From contig JAHQIY010000005.1 in NCBI GenBank assembly GCA_019054805.1, positions 62,001 through 126,000 on the forward strand: a stretch of DNA of 64,000 nt, in the 5' to 3' direction. Under the pieces are notes generated by a model that was given only the letters and a program-made list of their open reading frames with translations, was not told the origin of the DNA and searched no databases. This document shows, one piece after another, positions 32,856-44,900 of this stretch. Every line of letters starts with the position of its first letter. Position 1 is the first letter of the stretch. Source of the DNA: Brachionus manjavacas (taxonomy: Eukaryota; Rotifera; Eurotatoria; Ploima; Brachionidae). The position numbers and the translations under genes were made by a program.

Positions 32856-35800
32856 TTTGCCTAGTAAATTATTATTCTCTTCAAAAAGTAAAAAAAAATT
32901 AATTGCGAAGATTATTTTGCGAAAATTTTAGAAGCAAAATCTTCTAGAACAATGGTACTGCATTGCAAGTTGAAAATAAATTTTAATAATTTCAACAATC
33001 AAGTTGAATTGAAATGAAAATCGGCTCATTTTGGCCAAAAATTCTAGGTCTAGAATTAACATCAAAATCATAATTGAAAATAAATTATAGCTTCGATTTA
33101 GTTGATAAGGCAGCAAGTATTAAATTTTTGCCTTTGAGAAACTTCAAGGTACTTCTGTTGAGCTAGAGTTTTAAGTGAATTAGATACATGGCATATGTAC
33201 TCTATACTTAACCACTATTGAGAGAAAAATCAATTTATTATGTTTATTAATTCTTGATTAACAATTGAAAATTTTAATTTCACTTGCAACTCTGCATATG
33301 ATTAATTTATTAACAGAATTTAATGAAAATTAACAATTAATAAGCTCTGTGTTTTTATTCTTAATAAAAAAATTTTTTTGGCTAAAACAACTTTCCAAAC
33401 AATAATTGAATAGGAAAAAATTTTTGGAAAATAAAAAAAATTAAACGTTTTCAATTTATAAATTAAAAAACAATTTTTTTCTAAATATTTTAAATTGTCG
33501 GCCAAATCTGTTTGAAGGTTGAATGTTCTAGTGCTTGAAAATTCTATTAAATTAAAAATAAATTTTTAAAGTTATTTAAATTTTCACCATATTTTAAGTA
33601 AACAATGGTAGTCAATAAACGGCATCTATCGAAAAATAAAGGTAATTATTGTAAAATTCACTTAAAAAAGATATCCAAAATTTTTTTGAAAAATATTGAA
33701 TTGGCTTGACAAGAAATTCATTGTAAAATTTTTTGAAAAAGTAAAAAAAAATAAATTTGATTGATTTTTTTGATCGAAATTGACGTAAATTTTGGTAATA
33801 AAAAAAAATGGATTTTTAATTCTAATATTATTTTTTTTTCAATTTATTAAAATTAAAATTTACAAAAAAATGCAGTGATATCAAAAGACATACAACTAGA
33901 GGTCTGATCAGTCACCATTTCTTTCAATTACAATCTTAACAACCTTTTATCAAAAAAATCAGAAAAACTTGGACTTTTCATTGTAATTTTATAAATACAT
34001 AAATATATCATATCATAAATATATAACTCCAATATGCAATATATGTAATTATATATTGCAGTATTTTTTTAGTTATTTTTTTTTAAATTTACCCATTTAA
34101 CACATTTTAGATCTAAAAAATCTTTTGGAATTTCTTTTTATTCTAATGATATTTTGTTAATAAGAATTAAATTTAAATGTCCATAAACTGAAAAATAAAG
34201 TTAATTCTTTTTTTTACAGTAATTTTACAATAATTAATGGATTTTAACAATACTATATTTTGGAAATTCAAAAAGTCTACACTAACTTCAGAAGCGGTTT
34301 TCGACCTCAAATTTGTTACCTGCATATGAGAAAACCTAGGAATGCCATTATTTTAGTCGGTGAGAAAAAAATTTTTTTGTCCTAAAGGGCCAAAAGGGCC
34401 GACCCTGTGTAAAGTACGTGCAATTCAAAAGCAAAAACCTCAACAATATATTTACGGAATTTATTCAAATTACAAATTTTCTGAAGGAAAATGAAATTTC
34501 CTACTAGAAAATTAAGTTTTTTTTTTAATTTTTTTAAGGAAAATTTGTTAAAAAATTAAAATTATCCATTTTTTAGTTTTTGTATCTAGCTCAATGGGAC
34601 CCCCATGACCATAATTTTTTAATTTGATATTAAAGAAAATTCTTAACAAGATTTGGATTTTTCTTTTTTCATTTTTTAATTTTAAAATCTAAAGAATTCA
34701 GCAAAAAAACTCGGATTTAAGAGAAAATAATTAAATAATTGGGAGTCATGGTCACGTTAGCAGAGACATTCTGAAATTTTTGTTCCAAGTTTATTCTAAG
34801 ACAACAAAGCCTGCTGAAAAGTGTGGAACAATTTTTTTTACATTGGACCTTACCAAATGGACTAATAGAAAAAAATTAAATTTTGTTAGATTTTTAAAAC
34901 AAATTACAATTAGTTTAAAAAAAAAGGTATTCCTTCTTCATTTTAGAAATTTCATAACTCTCATTTTTTATGTGATTCTCTCTTAATCAAATGTACATTA
35001 AATTATTAGATTAAAAAATTACCATACTCTCGACTTTTGAGCATAACCAAGTTGTGATAAATTTTTTAAATGATTTTAGTTATCATTGAGTTTATTTAGC
35101 AATAAAATAGTGGAAAATAGGATCTTAAAGGTGCCAAGTTTTAGATCTAGGACGCTTAAATTAATTAAATTTAAAAACCCTAAGACTATTAGAAAAAAGT
35201 TTCTTTATTGAAAATAAATTAAAAAAAACTAAGGCTAGAGAATACTTAATGGTGGGGGCCTGTAGCGAGTTTCATTCCATAACCCTAGTTTAATTTGCAA
35301 GGTTTTTAGGTAATTATATTTCTTAAAGAAAATAAATTAACTTGAAATAAAGCTAAATTAAAAAGCCGAATAAAAATAACTTGAAGTAACAATAAAGCAA
35401 CATTAAACAAGCTAGAAGTAACAATAAAAAATAAAAATTTTAGAGTTAATTAAAGCTTTTTAAGACTAAATTTAGAATTCGTGATGACGTTTTGAAACTT
35501 TTGAAAACATGGAAATTTTTTTGAAGGTATTCAGAAAAAATCAACATGCCGTCTTAAGTGAAAAATAAATAATCAGCTTAAAATTTGCTATTAAACTAAG
35601 GTCTGATAATCTAAATTTATTAATAAAGCTGTTTATTCATGAAGTATTAAATATTAATTTTAGTTTTTTTAAAATTTATTAAAAAATTAAAGATAGTAAT
35701 TTCCTAAAGCTTTTTCTACTTTTCTTACCTTTGTCGTGAAACAGTAAACTGCATTTTTTATTTCTTCTTATATCCATTGCTTTTTTATTATATTTTATAT

Positions 35801-37404
35801 AATTACGTGGACTTACCTGAGACAGCCTCATTTTTATTTTCATAATCAAGCTTGCAAATATGATACAGACTTTAAAAAATAAAAAAGATTCAAATCTTTG
35901 CATCATATTATAAAACTTGTTCTGCAGATCAGCTAAATAAAATTTAACCACCCATATGCTGGATCTTGCCGAGATCTTTTAAAAAATGATCAGATATTTA
36001 ATAAGTTCAATAAATCATATACGGTTATCAAAAAATCTTACTCAATTTCATTAGATGATCTTATAAGAAGCTTAAAATTTCTTGAACAATTCTTTGTCAG
36101 CTAAGAAAAATTCAAGAAATTAAAATAATCTTTAACAAATGTTTAATATTTAAATAAAATTATTCCTTTTTTTCAAAAAATCTCACCAATTATTTTAAGA
36201 TCTTTAGAAATAGAAGTTTTTGATAACAATTTTTTTTAATTCTAGAATAAATGTGTTAAATAAGAAATATGAGAATTTAAGGATGAAATTTATATTATCT
36301 AATTTCGTAATGAGAACAAAATGAAATGAAATGGTCTAACTAAAATTTTATTTAGTCCTAAATATATTCAAAAAAATTTTTTTTTTCATTTTTTTCTATT
36401 TCGATAATTGAATTCATTATAAGACCTTAATGAAGAAATCAAATTTTTTCTTTATAAAAAGAAATTAATTTCTTAAGTAAAATGCTTTTAAATATCTTGT
36501 ACAAGAAAAACAAGCATGTTTAGCAAATTTAAGTTCATGATCAAATGTAAATTTCAAATTAAATTTTTGTTTTTTATTTACAAAAGGTATTTTTTTCAAT
36601 TTTTTAATAATAAATGATTAAACTTAATTAAACATGATTTGGGGTTATTAAGTACGTTTCAATTCGATCATTTCACTTCAGACAAACTTGAATAACTTTT
36701 TTACTAAAAGAGATAAATTAGTTCTATAAGATGCTTAATGTTCAAGCAACTTTGCTCAATCCTGAAATATATGCCTGCAAAAATTTAAAAACTTAGTTTG
36801 GAATTAAAATAATTTTTCAATTTTTCGTAAATTATTCAACAAACTTATTTTAAGTTTTTTTTTGAGTAAAATAACAAAGAATCCATCTGTAATTGTTCAA
36901 TGAAACGCATTTCTTTGTTCGATATTAATTCCAATAATTTGAGAATTTTTTCAAAATAAAAAAAGAATTAAAAAGTTTTTTTAATTTTCTTTATATTTAA
37001 TTTAAAGCGCTGGATAAAATTTAAATTAACATTAAAGTTTTTATTTTTCTCAAAATATACAAGCTTAAATGCCACATTAAACTAAAAAAATTAAACACAC
37101 ATTAAACTTGATTTTAATGCGGACTTTATAGATGATCTGTACCTGTGATTTTAAAAATTTTGGTTTATTGTTAATCAAATAAATTGCTTATTTGAGAAAA
37201 AAAAATTTTATTTCATTTATTTTTTTTGCTAAAATTTATAAGTTTTTGCTAAGTTAAATTTTATGCTATTTATAATTATTGCTTTGTTACAAAAAAGCTA
37301 ATTTTTCACTTGAATCTTTTTATTCTGTCAAAAATATTTAACAAAAATTGCCTAGTGGCTGATTTAAAGCAGAAATGTAAAAATTATTAAAGGAACAAAA
37401 GCTG
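32856..37404. other. Gene-poor region, about 4.5 kb
   Basis: AT-rich throughout. 33582-33960 is a degraded relative of the 16.7-kb fold-back element. 35679-36120 (minus) contains a slightly less AT-rich frame (SQVSPRNYIKYNKKAMDI, SLLFHDKGKKS) that may be a retroelement remnant; no domain was recognised. No host gene was supported. Confidence 0.45.
33582..33960. mobile_element. Decayed copy of the 16.7-kb fold-back element family
   Basis: The order of segments matches one arm and the middle of the element at 16725: a CACCATATTTTA start, GGTAATTATTGTAAAATTCA, ATTGACGTAAATTT, AATGGATTTTTAA, then near 33905-33945 the TCAGTCACCATTTCTTTCAA motif, which on the minus strand reads VKIVIERNGD-stop. 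No right arm was found. Confidence 0.6.
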
Positions 37405-37896
37405 GACAACTAGTAAATGTAATTGTTGGTTTTATTTGAAGAACTATCACTGTTACCATTTAATTGCACTGGCTGTAAATCAAAATTGCTTAAGTATCCA
37501 AGGAGTATATTGTCAATTGTTATTCCAAGTAGTTTAAACTCATTAACCACTTCAATTGTAGATTCCTCAATTAAAACATTAGATGGGAAGGCAATTTTCC
37601 TCTTATTATTCAAGAACATAATCTTTGTTTTTTCTAAAAAAAATAGACTTCAAAACTTCAAAACTTTAGGTGGTATGTTTGATTATATTGGTTTAATCCA
37701 GTTTACTGATTGCATCCTTGAGATCATTCATTGCTACATCTAAATTTTCACCCTTAATTAAAACAGTAGTATCATCTGCAAATAGTTTCGAGGTAAATCT
37801 GTTCATGAACAAAAGAACATCATTTATAAAAATAATAAATAGTCAAGGTCCAAGCACACTTCCTTGTGGAACTCTTAATTTAATCGGCTGTGTATT

Positions 37897-38592
37897 AAAA
37901 TAGCATTGATCATAATAGCGATATCATAATAGCAAAAATGACATGTTGTTTTAAAGTTCAAAATAACATTATCAAATTAACATAATAATTTTTGAATACT
38001 CAAAATAACACGTTCACAATAGCTTATTCAAAATATCAAGTTTGAAGCTAAATTAAATTGTTTATTTATTTATTTAAAAAATAATTTAGGCGAGTCCTTG
38101 GCCGGATGAAATGGAGACTTAGTCCTTCCTTGCATCCACATGATAGATTTTTGATACCACATAATGCAAAAAAAAATAATTTTTTGAAAAAAGTTAAATT
38201 AGTTTTAGTTTAGTTTTTAAATTTTCCTATATATGCTAAATGAAAACAAATTTACAATTTTCATAAAAAAATTTAAATTTAAATTGTTTGCATTTCATAA
38301 AAATGGAAATTGTCAATACATTATCAAAGCTAAAAAGTATGATCCTTCAAAAAAATTAGAAACATTACACAATTTAGCTTTATTACTTATATAATATATA
38401 TAATTTTTGTTCTAATTGATAAATTAATTGATGTATGCTATTTTGAATTTAATAAAAGTGTCGATATTCTAATTATGTTATTTTGAATTCGCTAATTTAA
38501 ACATTGTTATTTTAATACTTTAATTGCTATTCTAAACTTAGCTATTTTAATATTGCTATTATGATAATTTTATTTTGATCAATGCTGTTTTG
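37897..38592. mobile_element. Non-autonomous TIR element with repeated ATAATAGC motifs
   Basis: AAAATAGCATTGATCATAAT at the left is matched by the inverse TTGATCAATGCTGTTTT at the right. Subterminal regions are crowded with ATAATAGC / AAAATAACA-type motifs (for example 37913-37940 and, inverted, 38500-38570). The interior has no coding frame. It interrupts the RT domain of the LINE between FIDFKKAFD and RVPQGS. Confidence 0.6.
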
Positions 38593-39361
38593 ATTATTTA
38601 CCATTTAATCAATGATTGTTTTGAAAATAATTCATCAATTTTTACAAACTGAACTCTGCTTTTGAAATAGTCTCTCAAAAGATTAATCGCAAGATCATTA
38701 AATTTATAACTTCTGAGTTTATGGAGAAGGATTTTGAATCAATTCCATCAAACGCTTTTTTAAAGTCAATAAAAAGCTAGAGACCTACTAATCTTTTGCT
38801 CCTAATTTGATTAATTTCTGTGAGGACCTCATGAAGCGCTGATTTACAGCTTTGATCAGTCATAAAGCCATGTTGTGAATCTAATGAGAGATCAGTTGGT
38901 TGGAGAACTGAAATTCCAGTATAGTTATTTAAATTTTCCAAACTCCCTTTATTTTTATAAAGGGGAGTGACCACTGCTAATTTCCAGTCGGCTGGTATTT
39001 GACACAAAATAATAAAGCAATTGAAAATATACGCGATAGCTGTTAAAAGTTTTTTTGATTCAAGTGTAACCATTTTTGCTCAATCGATGGAGGAATTTAA
39101 GGGGTTTAAGATCAATATGTTCAATTTTTTCATAGATTTTTAAAAGATTATCAGTAGATAGATTTCTACATGAAATCATTTTATGACTACCTCGAGTACT
39201 TAGTACAGTCGTTCCTCGGTATAACGAGCAAGTTTGGTGAAAATTTTTGTGCTCGTTATATCGAAACTCGTTTTATCGAAATCCCATTGAAAAGGATGGA
39301 CAATTTTTATTTTTTTATTAAAATTTTTATTGAAAAAGTTAAAAAAAAAAGATAAATAAAA

Positions 39362-39879
39362 CTAAAAATTAAGCTTTTTTACAAAATCTGTAATACTGGA
39401 TTGTTTGGTTTTACATTTTTCTAGGACAATATTTTCAGTATTAAACAAAAAGTCAACAACGTTGGAAAAATCTTCTTTTTTATTTAGAAAAAAATCTTTT
39501 AAATCATTAATTCTTTCGATTGCATCCTTTGAGCTAAAATCTGATTTTTTTGGTTTTGTAATCGACTTCCGAATCACTATCATCTTTGTTCTCAGCATTT
39601 GAAATTGAGTTGATAATTTCGATATCTGATAAAGAACCCCTCGCTGGTAAATTGGAATCGATTGAAACATTAGCATACTTTTCAGAATTCAATTTTTTTT
39701 TCAAACGTCCATATTTCCTTGAAATCATCTTTTTCGTTACATTCGCTCTCTAAATCGTCGAATAAAAAATCCCCATTAAAACCAGCTTTTCGAAAACATC
39801 GTTGAATTGTTAGTGACGAGACACCATCCCAAGCTCGTTTTATTTTGTAAATCGCTGATAAAATATCTATTTTTGGCAT
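39362..39879 (-). pseudogene. Tigger/pogo transposase C-terminal remnant
   Basis: The minus strand starts MPKIDILSAIYKIKRAWDG then VSSLTIQRCFRKAGF, the conserved segment near the end of CENP-B/Tigger-type DDE transposases (AW..V...TI..CFRKAGF). Two frame changes later it gives EKYANVSIDSNLP, INDLKDFFLN and KTKQSSITDFVKKLNF, matching the KQ..I..FF-type end. The DDE catalytic core and the N-terminal DNA-binding domain are missing. Confidence 0.75.
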
Positions 39880-39982
39880 TTCGGAACCAAATTCGACAAG
39901 TATTTTCAGTTATTTATATTCAATTATAAAAAGAAAATTAATTGTTTTATTTTGATTTTTTTTAACCTTTTTTCTTAATATT

Positions 39983-40500
39983 TATTTATTTATTTATTTA
40001 TTGAATTGAATTAACCTCCTTTAAGGAGAAGTAAAAGAAAATAAAGATAAATTTTTTTTTTTGTGTTTTTGTGTTTTTTTAAAAAATGAAAAATTATTAT
40101 CTAAAAATAAAATTACAAAAATAAAAAAGGAACATTAGTTCGAAAATAGAAAAAGGGATGAAAGTTAGAAAGCAAGATAATTCGGACCAAAATTCATGAA
40201 TTTCTTTTATTTTGAATTAGCTCGTTTAGGAGAGTTCTGTAATGTTTTAATTTTAAATTGCAAAGACATAACCAAATTGAATCAGATATACCATCATTAG
40301 AAATCAGATTAATCTTAAGATTTTCTTTAAGTTGGTTTATATTTACTGAAATTTTTGAGGTTTCAATTTTAAAGTACTTGGAAATAAGTACTAAGTCGGA
40401 GGAAAAAGATTTATTAGAGGGGGGGTCACTTAGCATATATTTTAAAAATTGTGATACACTCTTAATACACAAGTGTGAAAGTTTTTTTTTCAAGCTCGTT
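39983..40500 (-). mobile_element. LINE 3' end inserted in the Tigger-like element
   Basis: A minus-strand frame 40493-40194 (about 99 codons, ending LKHYRTLLNELIQNKRNS) is followed by a 3' part containing CTCCTTAAAGGAG and a terminal (AATA)n run at 39983-40005. The last 205 bp recur in inverse orientation at 41246-41455, so the piece is a dispersed repeat tail. The protein part was not recognised beyond being LINE-like in context. Confidence 0.5.
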
Positions 40501-41245
40501 TAAGGAAGTTTTTTTTCTTAACAAAATGATTAAGCGGTATTTCAAAATAAGCTCGTTTTATCAAGTTTTCGTTCTATTGAAACTCGTTCTATCGAAAGCA
40601 TTTTTATATCTTTTTGTATTGCTCGTAATCGGTTCCAGGTAAAATGTTCGTTATAAAGAGTTTCTCGTTTTATGGGGTCTCGTTATACGGAGGAACGACT
40701 GTAAGGTAAAACTTGCTAAAATAAATTTATGATCACTAAAAGGACATGAAGTAACTTTAGAATCATTAATTAAATCACTATTGTGGAGAAGAACGTCTAT
40801 AATTTTTAAATTCAAACGATTTAAAGAAACGATTTTTTAAACGATTTGAGACTTTTCAATGACTTAGTTTTTATAAACTATTGATATATTAATTACAAAA
40901 AGACAATCTATATTATAAATTGATTTCATAGATTCTTTGTTTAAGATATTATTGGGTGACAAAATTTTTTTGATGATTTTTTTGATAGCTTTTTTAAATT
41001 CTTAGCTTTTTTTTGATTGTATCAAAATACATGAAAGTTAAAGATTATTATTAAAACAATTGAGACTTAACATTCTATGCTTGATATAATCCATTTAATA
41101 TGAATTTAATAAGAAATAAAAAAAATAAAAGATAAATTAGTTCAGAAAAAAATAAAATTTATAAAACGTTGCTTGAAAATAAAACAAGATTAGTTCTTGA
41201 GTATAACTAAAGGCAAGTTTGAATTCAAAATCCATTTTTACAGAA

Positions 41246-41455
41246 TTATTAACAAATTATCTTGCTTTCTAACTTTCATGCCTTTTTATATTTTCGAACT
41301 AATGTTCCTTTTTTATTTTTGGAATTTTATTTTTAGGTAATAATTTTTCATTTTTTTAAAAAAAAACACAAAAAAACAAAAAAAAAATTTATCTTTATTT
41401 TCTTTTACTTCTCCTTAAAGGAGGTTAATTCAATTCAATAAATAAATAAATTAAT
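41246..41455 (+). repeat. Second copy of the LINE 3' tail, inverted relative to 39983-40188
   Basis: Runs from TTATCTTGCTTTCTAACTTT through CGAACTAATGTTCC and CTCCTTAAAGGAGG to the (AATA)n end, matching 40188-39983 in reverse complement over about 205 bp with small gaps. Together the two copies form a widely spaced inverted repeat. Confidence 0.8.
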
Positions 41456-41948
41456 AGAAATCATGTCATTTAAAATCAGTAAAAAACGGAAAACAATTAC
41501 AACCAATTTTTATAATTAACTAAAAATATTTTGCTTTCAATGGATTGATTTTTTCCCTTATTTGTATTCTTGAGCCATTTAAAATACAAAAATTAATCAA
41601 AATTTTACATTGAAGTACTTAAAATAAAAGCTGATTTTAATTTTTGTCGAAATAATAAAAGGAAAGTAATGTTTAAAGATATATTTTATTGTTTTTCTTT
41701 TTTTTAAAAATAATTTTTTAAAATAAAAAATACTATATAATTAAACATCAAAAAAGCTGATTTAAAATAAATATGAAGGTTTCTTTTAAGTCGACATAAA
41801 ACAAATCAAAATTTTAGGAATAAACAATATTATGATAAAAGTATAAAAAAAAATTTGGTGTGGCGTTTTTTTTTGTTGCATAACTAAATTTTCAACAACA
41901 AGAATATGAGTGACTTGACCACCAGGAAACGGATGTAAACTTTTGCAC

Positions 41949-44900
41949 TTATACATTAAAATTTGAATTCATGTTTTCGTTCGAATAAGGATCAGGATGA
42001 TAGCCGTTGCAGTTTTCTGTTCCATTTTGATTAAAGTAGCCCGAATTAGACGAAAAATCAAAATCGTTTATCATATTTTGTGTACTATCGGCTGCATTAT
42101 CTATGTTATTCATTGAAGAATCTTAAAAAAATAAAAAATTCAAAATTTCACAAATTATACTTTAAATTTTTGATAAAATATATCGAACTATATTTTTTCA
42201 AAATTTTTTTAAAACTAATTCATTAAAATTCTAAAAGATCAAGTATCAAAATCTTTTTTAAAAAATTTAAAAAAAAATAGATTTTAATTACAAAATTAAT
42301 CTTAAGATAAAAATTAAGGCTTTTAAAAGTTTAAAATTCCACTTTTTTCATTATTCAAAGATTTAAGGTACATTTGGGGTAATACGAAATGAGTGCTTGA
42401 GGATAATCTGATGTTATATCAGAAAGTTATATCATCGCAAAGATTCTAAATTTTAAAAATTTTTTTTTTAATTTCTAAAAAAAAATTCTGAAAAAAGTTT
42501 TTTTTTCTTACATTTTGATCCATCAGAGTGATTTCCAAAAAAAAATTTAGGAAATATTTATTGGTTATGTACAGAATTATAAAAATATAAACAAAAATTT
42601 CTATACTTGATATGAATAAGTCAAAAAGCTGAATTCTAAATTCAAAAAGTCCGACTTTGACTTTCAAAATTTTTCTTGACAAGTCAAAATCTGAATTTGC
42701 TTTGAAAAAATTAAATTTTTTCATACAAAAAAAAATACAAATATTTTCTTCTTTTTTGCTTATATTTCTTGAACTCATCATCTTAAAACTATAGATTTTA
42801 TGCTACAGTTTTTTTTCTTAAGGGTCACTCTGATAGCTCCAAATTTCGAAAAAACAAATTTTTTCTAAATTATTTTTCAATTAAATTTAAATTTAAATAA
42901 TTAAATGTTCACCTTTTTTTTCATGACTTTTGAAGAAGCCTTTACTCAACACATATATAAAAAAAATAGATTTTCGCGGTCATAAGGTAAAATTTGTGAT
43001 ATTTATTCCAATTTAAAAGAAGAAAAAAATTACCATTTAGCGCTGTTGAAGCCAAGATATTGCTATTATTTAAATCACTTGGTGAAACTTGCTGGCTAGA
43101 AGTGGTACTAGTGGCCATTTGTTGTTGCATTAACTGTTGGTTCTGGAGAAAGCGCTGTAGAATGTGAGGTGGTGGCATGTTCGGAACCCTGCTAGTTTCT
43201 TGATTGGGACTGGTCGAGCCGAGTCGCTGTTGTTCCATGTGCTGCATAAAAGCAACAGCCTGAGCAGGATTAATGGGCGGAAACGGGTACCTGAAAGCCG
43301 GTTGATGCATGAACGGCATAAAGCCTGGTCCATTCGGTGGCAACATGCCTCCTGAATTCGAAGAAGTTGACGGCGGTCGAGGCGGCTCTTCCACTAAGCT
43401 TTCCTGATTTACTCCCGACTCTAGCTCCCTCATTCTGTCTCTCAAATTTTCCAATTCAACTCTGGTCTCTCTCAGCTCCTTGTCCAATTTTTTAGCATTC
43501 AGCCAATTTTCGTGTGTTTGCTTCTCAAACGTTTGCCGTTCGATATTAGACTGTTTTTCCACCCGGGCCAAATTGGCCTCAAGCTCTTGAATCCTCTCCT
43601 GCTTCACTCTCAATTGTTCCATATAGTGGCCAACTTTGTCCGCATCGGCAGTCTTTTTTTTCAATTGCGAGTCCAATTCAGTCAACGCTTTCACATGCTG
43701 CTTGGTATCTTTTTCCCTCAGTTCGCTCAGCAATCTGATCTGCATTTCGTTTTCTTTGATTTGTTTCTCAAATTTTTTCACCTTGGCCTCCCATTCTGCC
43801 CTCTCTTTTTGCCCACTCTCTACCTCACCTCTCAAAGCGTCCATTTGGACATCTTTGGCCTCACTTTCAGCCACCAAAGCGTCGTATTTAGACTGCAAAT
43901 GCTTAAACTCCATTTGCAATTGGGCCAAGTTCATCAGCGAGTCCACATTTTGCTCATCCTGGGTCTCTACTTGGACATAATCCTCGATGTCGCTGCTTTT
44001 AGACGAGTTTTTTATGCTCAAACTGTTCTTCAAAATTTCCACAGTGTTCAAGGATTCAGCAAGCTCGGCGCTTAGTCTGCCATTTTGTTCTTTGAGCGAA
44101 GAATAGTCGCCGAGCTGTTCCTGCAAACAAAGCATGTCCTGCTTTTGCCTTTCAACCAGTTGGGTGAACTCGAGGATTTGGGTGTCCTTTTGGTCTATTT
44201 GTTGTGAATAAACACCTTTTTGCTGTGTAAAAACGTCATTTAAGCTGTTCAGCTCGGTCCTTAGCTGATTGGTTTCCTTGAGCAGTTTGGTCTCGTTGGT
44301 CTTGAGTTTGGACAATTCTTTTTCGCTGAATTCTTGTTCACGAATTGATTTCGAGACTTTTTCATTGAGTTCCTTGACCATGGACTCTTTTTCGCTGATC
44401 AGAGCTTCGTTGGCGCTTCTTTTTTGCTCCGATTCTTCGATTAGAGAGGCGTAGGTCTTCAAGTCGAACTCTAGTTGTCTGATGCGATTTGTTTGCAAAA
44501 TGAGCTGATTGTTTAGGCTCGAGTTGAGGTTGATCTTTTTGCCTTCGATAATTCTGATGACTAAAAAGAAAAAACTGGACACAAGAAATATGCCAAGGGC
44601 CAAGAAGATCAGAGAAGCGTTTGGGATGCCTGCAAAGGATTCGTTGAGCAAGACCAGTTGAATGTCTTCGGGCAAAAGACTCACAATCGGAAGGTACAAT
44701 GGTTCAAAATTTTCACTCAATACTTGCTTGAAATTGTGCAAATTGGCGCAAACTCGATCACTTGTGGAATTTGAGTTTTCGGCGCCAGGTATGTCCGAGT
44801 CCAGAACAGGTTCTTCTTGCATGTTTCTGAAACCGTGTTCTTTCAATTTTTTGATTTTGTTGCCAAATTTTTTAGAAAGAGAGTCCAGTGGTGGCCTTGG

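Larger units (their letters stand above)
39206..40701. mobile_element. Tigger/pogo-like DNA transposon, internally deleted
   Basis: Ends CAGTCGTTCCTCGGTATAACGAG and CTCGTTATACGGAGGAACGACTG are inverse copies flanked by TA (39204-39205 and 40702-40703), typical of pogo/Tigger elements. Subterminal CTCGTT..ATCGAAA runs are also mirrored. The interior keeps only the C-terminal end of a transposase on the minus strand, and a LINE 3' tail has been inserted into it (39983-40500). It sits inside a LINE, splitting endonuclease from RT. Confidence 0.85.
37405..41010 (-). pseudogene. LINE retrotransposon split by two later insertions
   Basis: Read right to left: 41000-40730 encodes an endonuclease end (LKIIDVLLHNSDL, SCPFSDHKFILASF). 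After the transposon at 39206-40701 the element resumes at 39200-38640 with ISCRNLSTDNLLKIYEKI, IPADWKLAVVTPLYKNKGSL, the RT start DSQHGFMTDQSCKSALHEV and FIDFKKAFDGI. After the second insertion (37897-38592) come RVPQGSVLGP, FADDTTV and EFKLLGITIDNIL. The motif order endonuclease, RT 0-5, C-terminal follows non-LTR elements of the CR1/Jockey type. Stops and shifts exist, but FADD is intact, so it is younger than the other LINE fragments here. Confidence 0.8.

Noticed and set aside
35679-35951. 90-codon minus-strand frame (SQVSPRNYIKYNKKAMDI)
   Set aside because: Has some non-random composition and may be retroelement debris, but no domain, splice partner or neighbouring exon could be identified.
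42446-42781. 111-codon minus-strand frame in intron 2 of the TANGO1-like gene
   Set aside because: Lys/Phe/Ile-rich low-complexity translation of AT-rich DNA; it lies between a GT donor at 43033 and an AG acceptor at 42122 that join the exons in phase.
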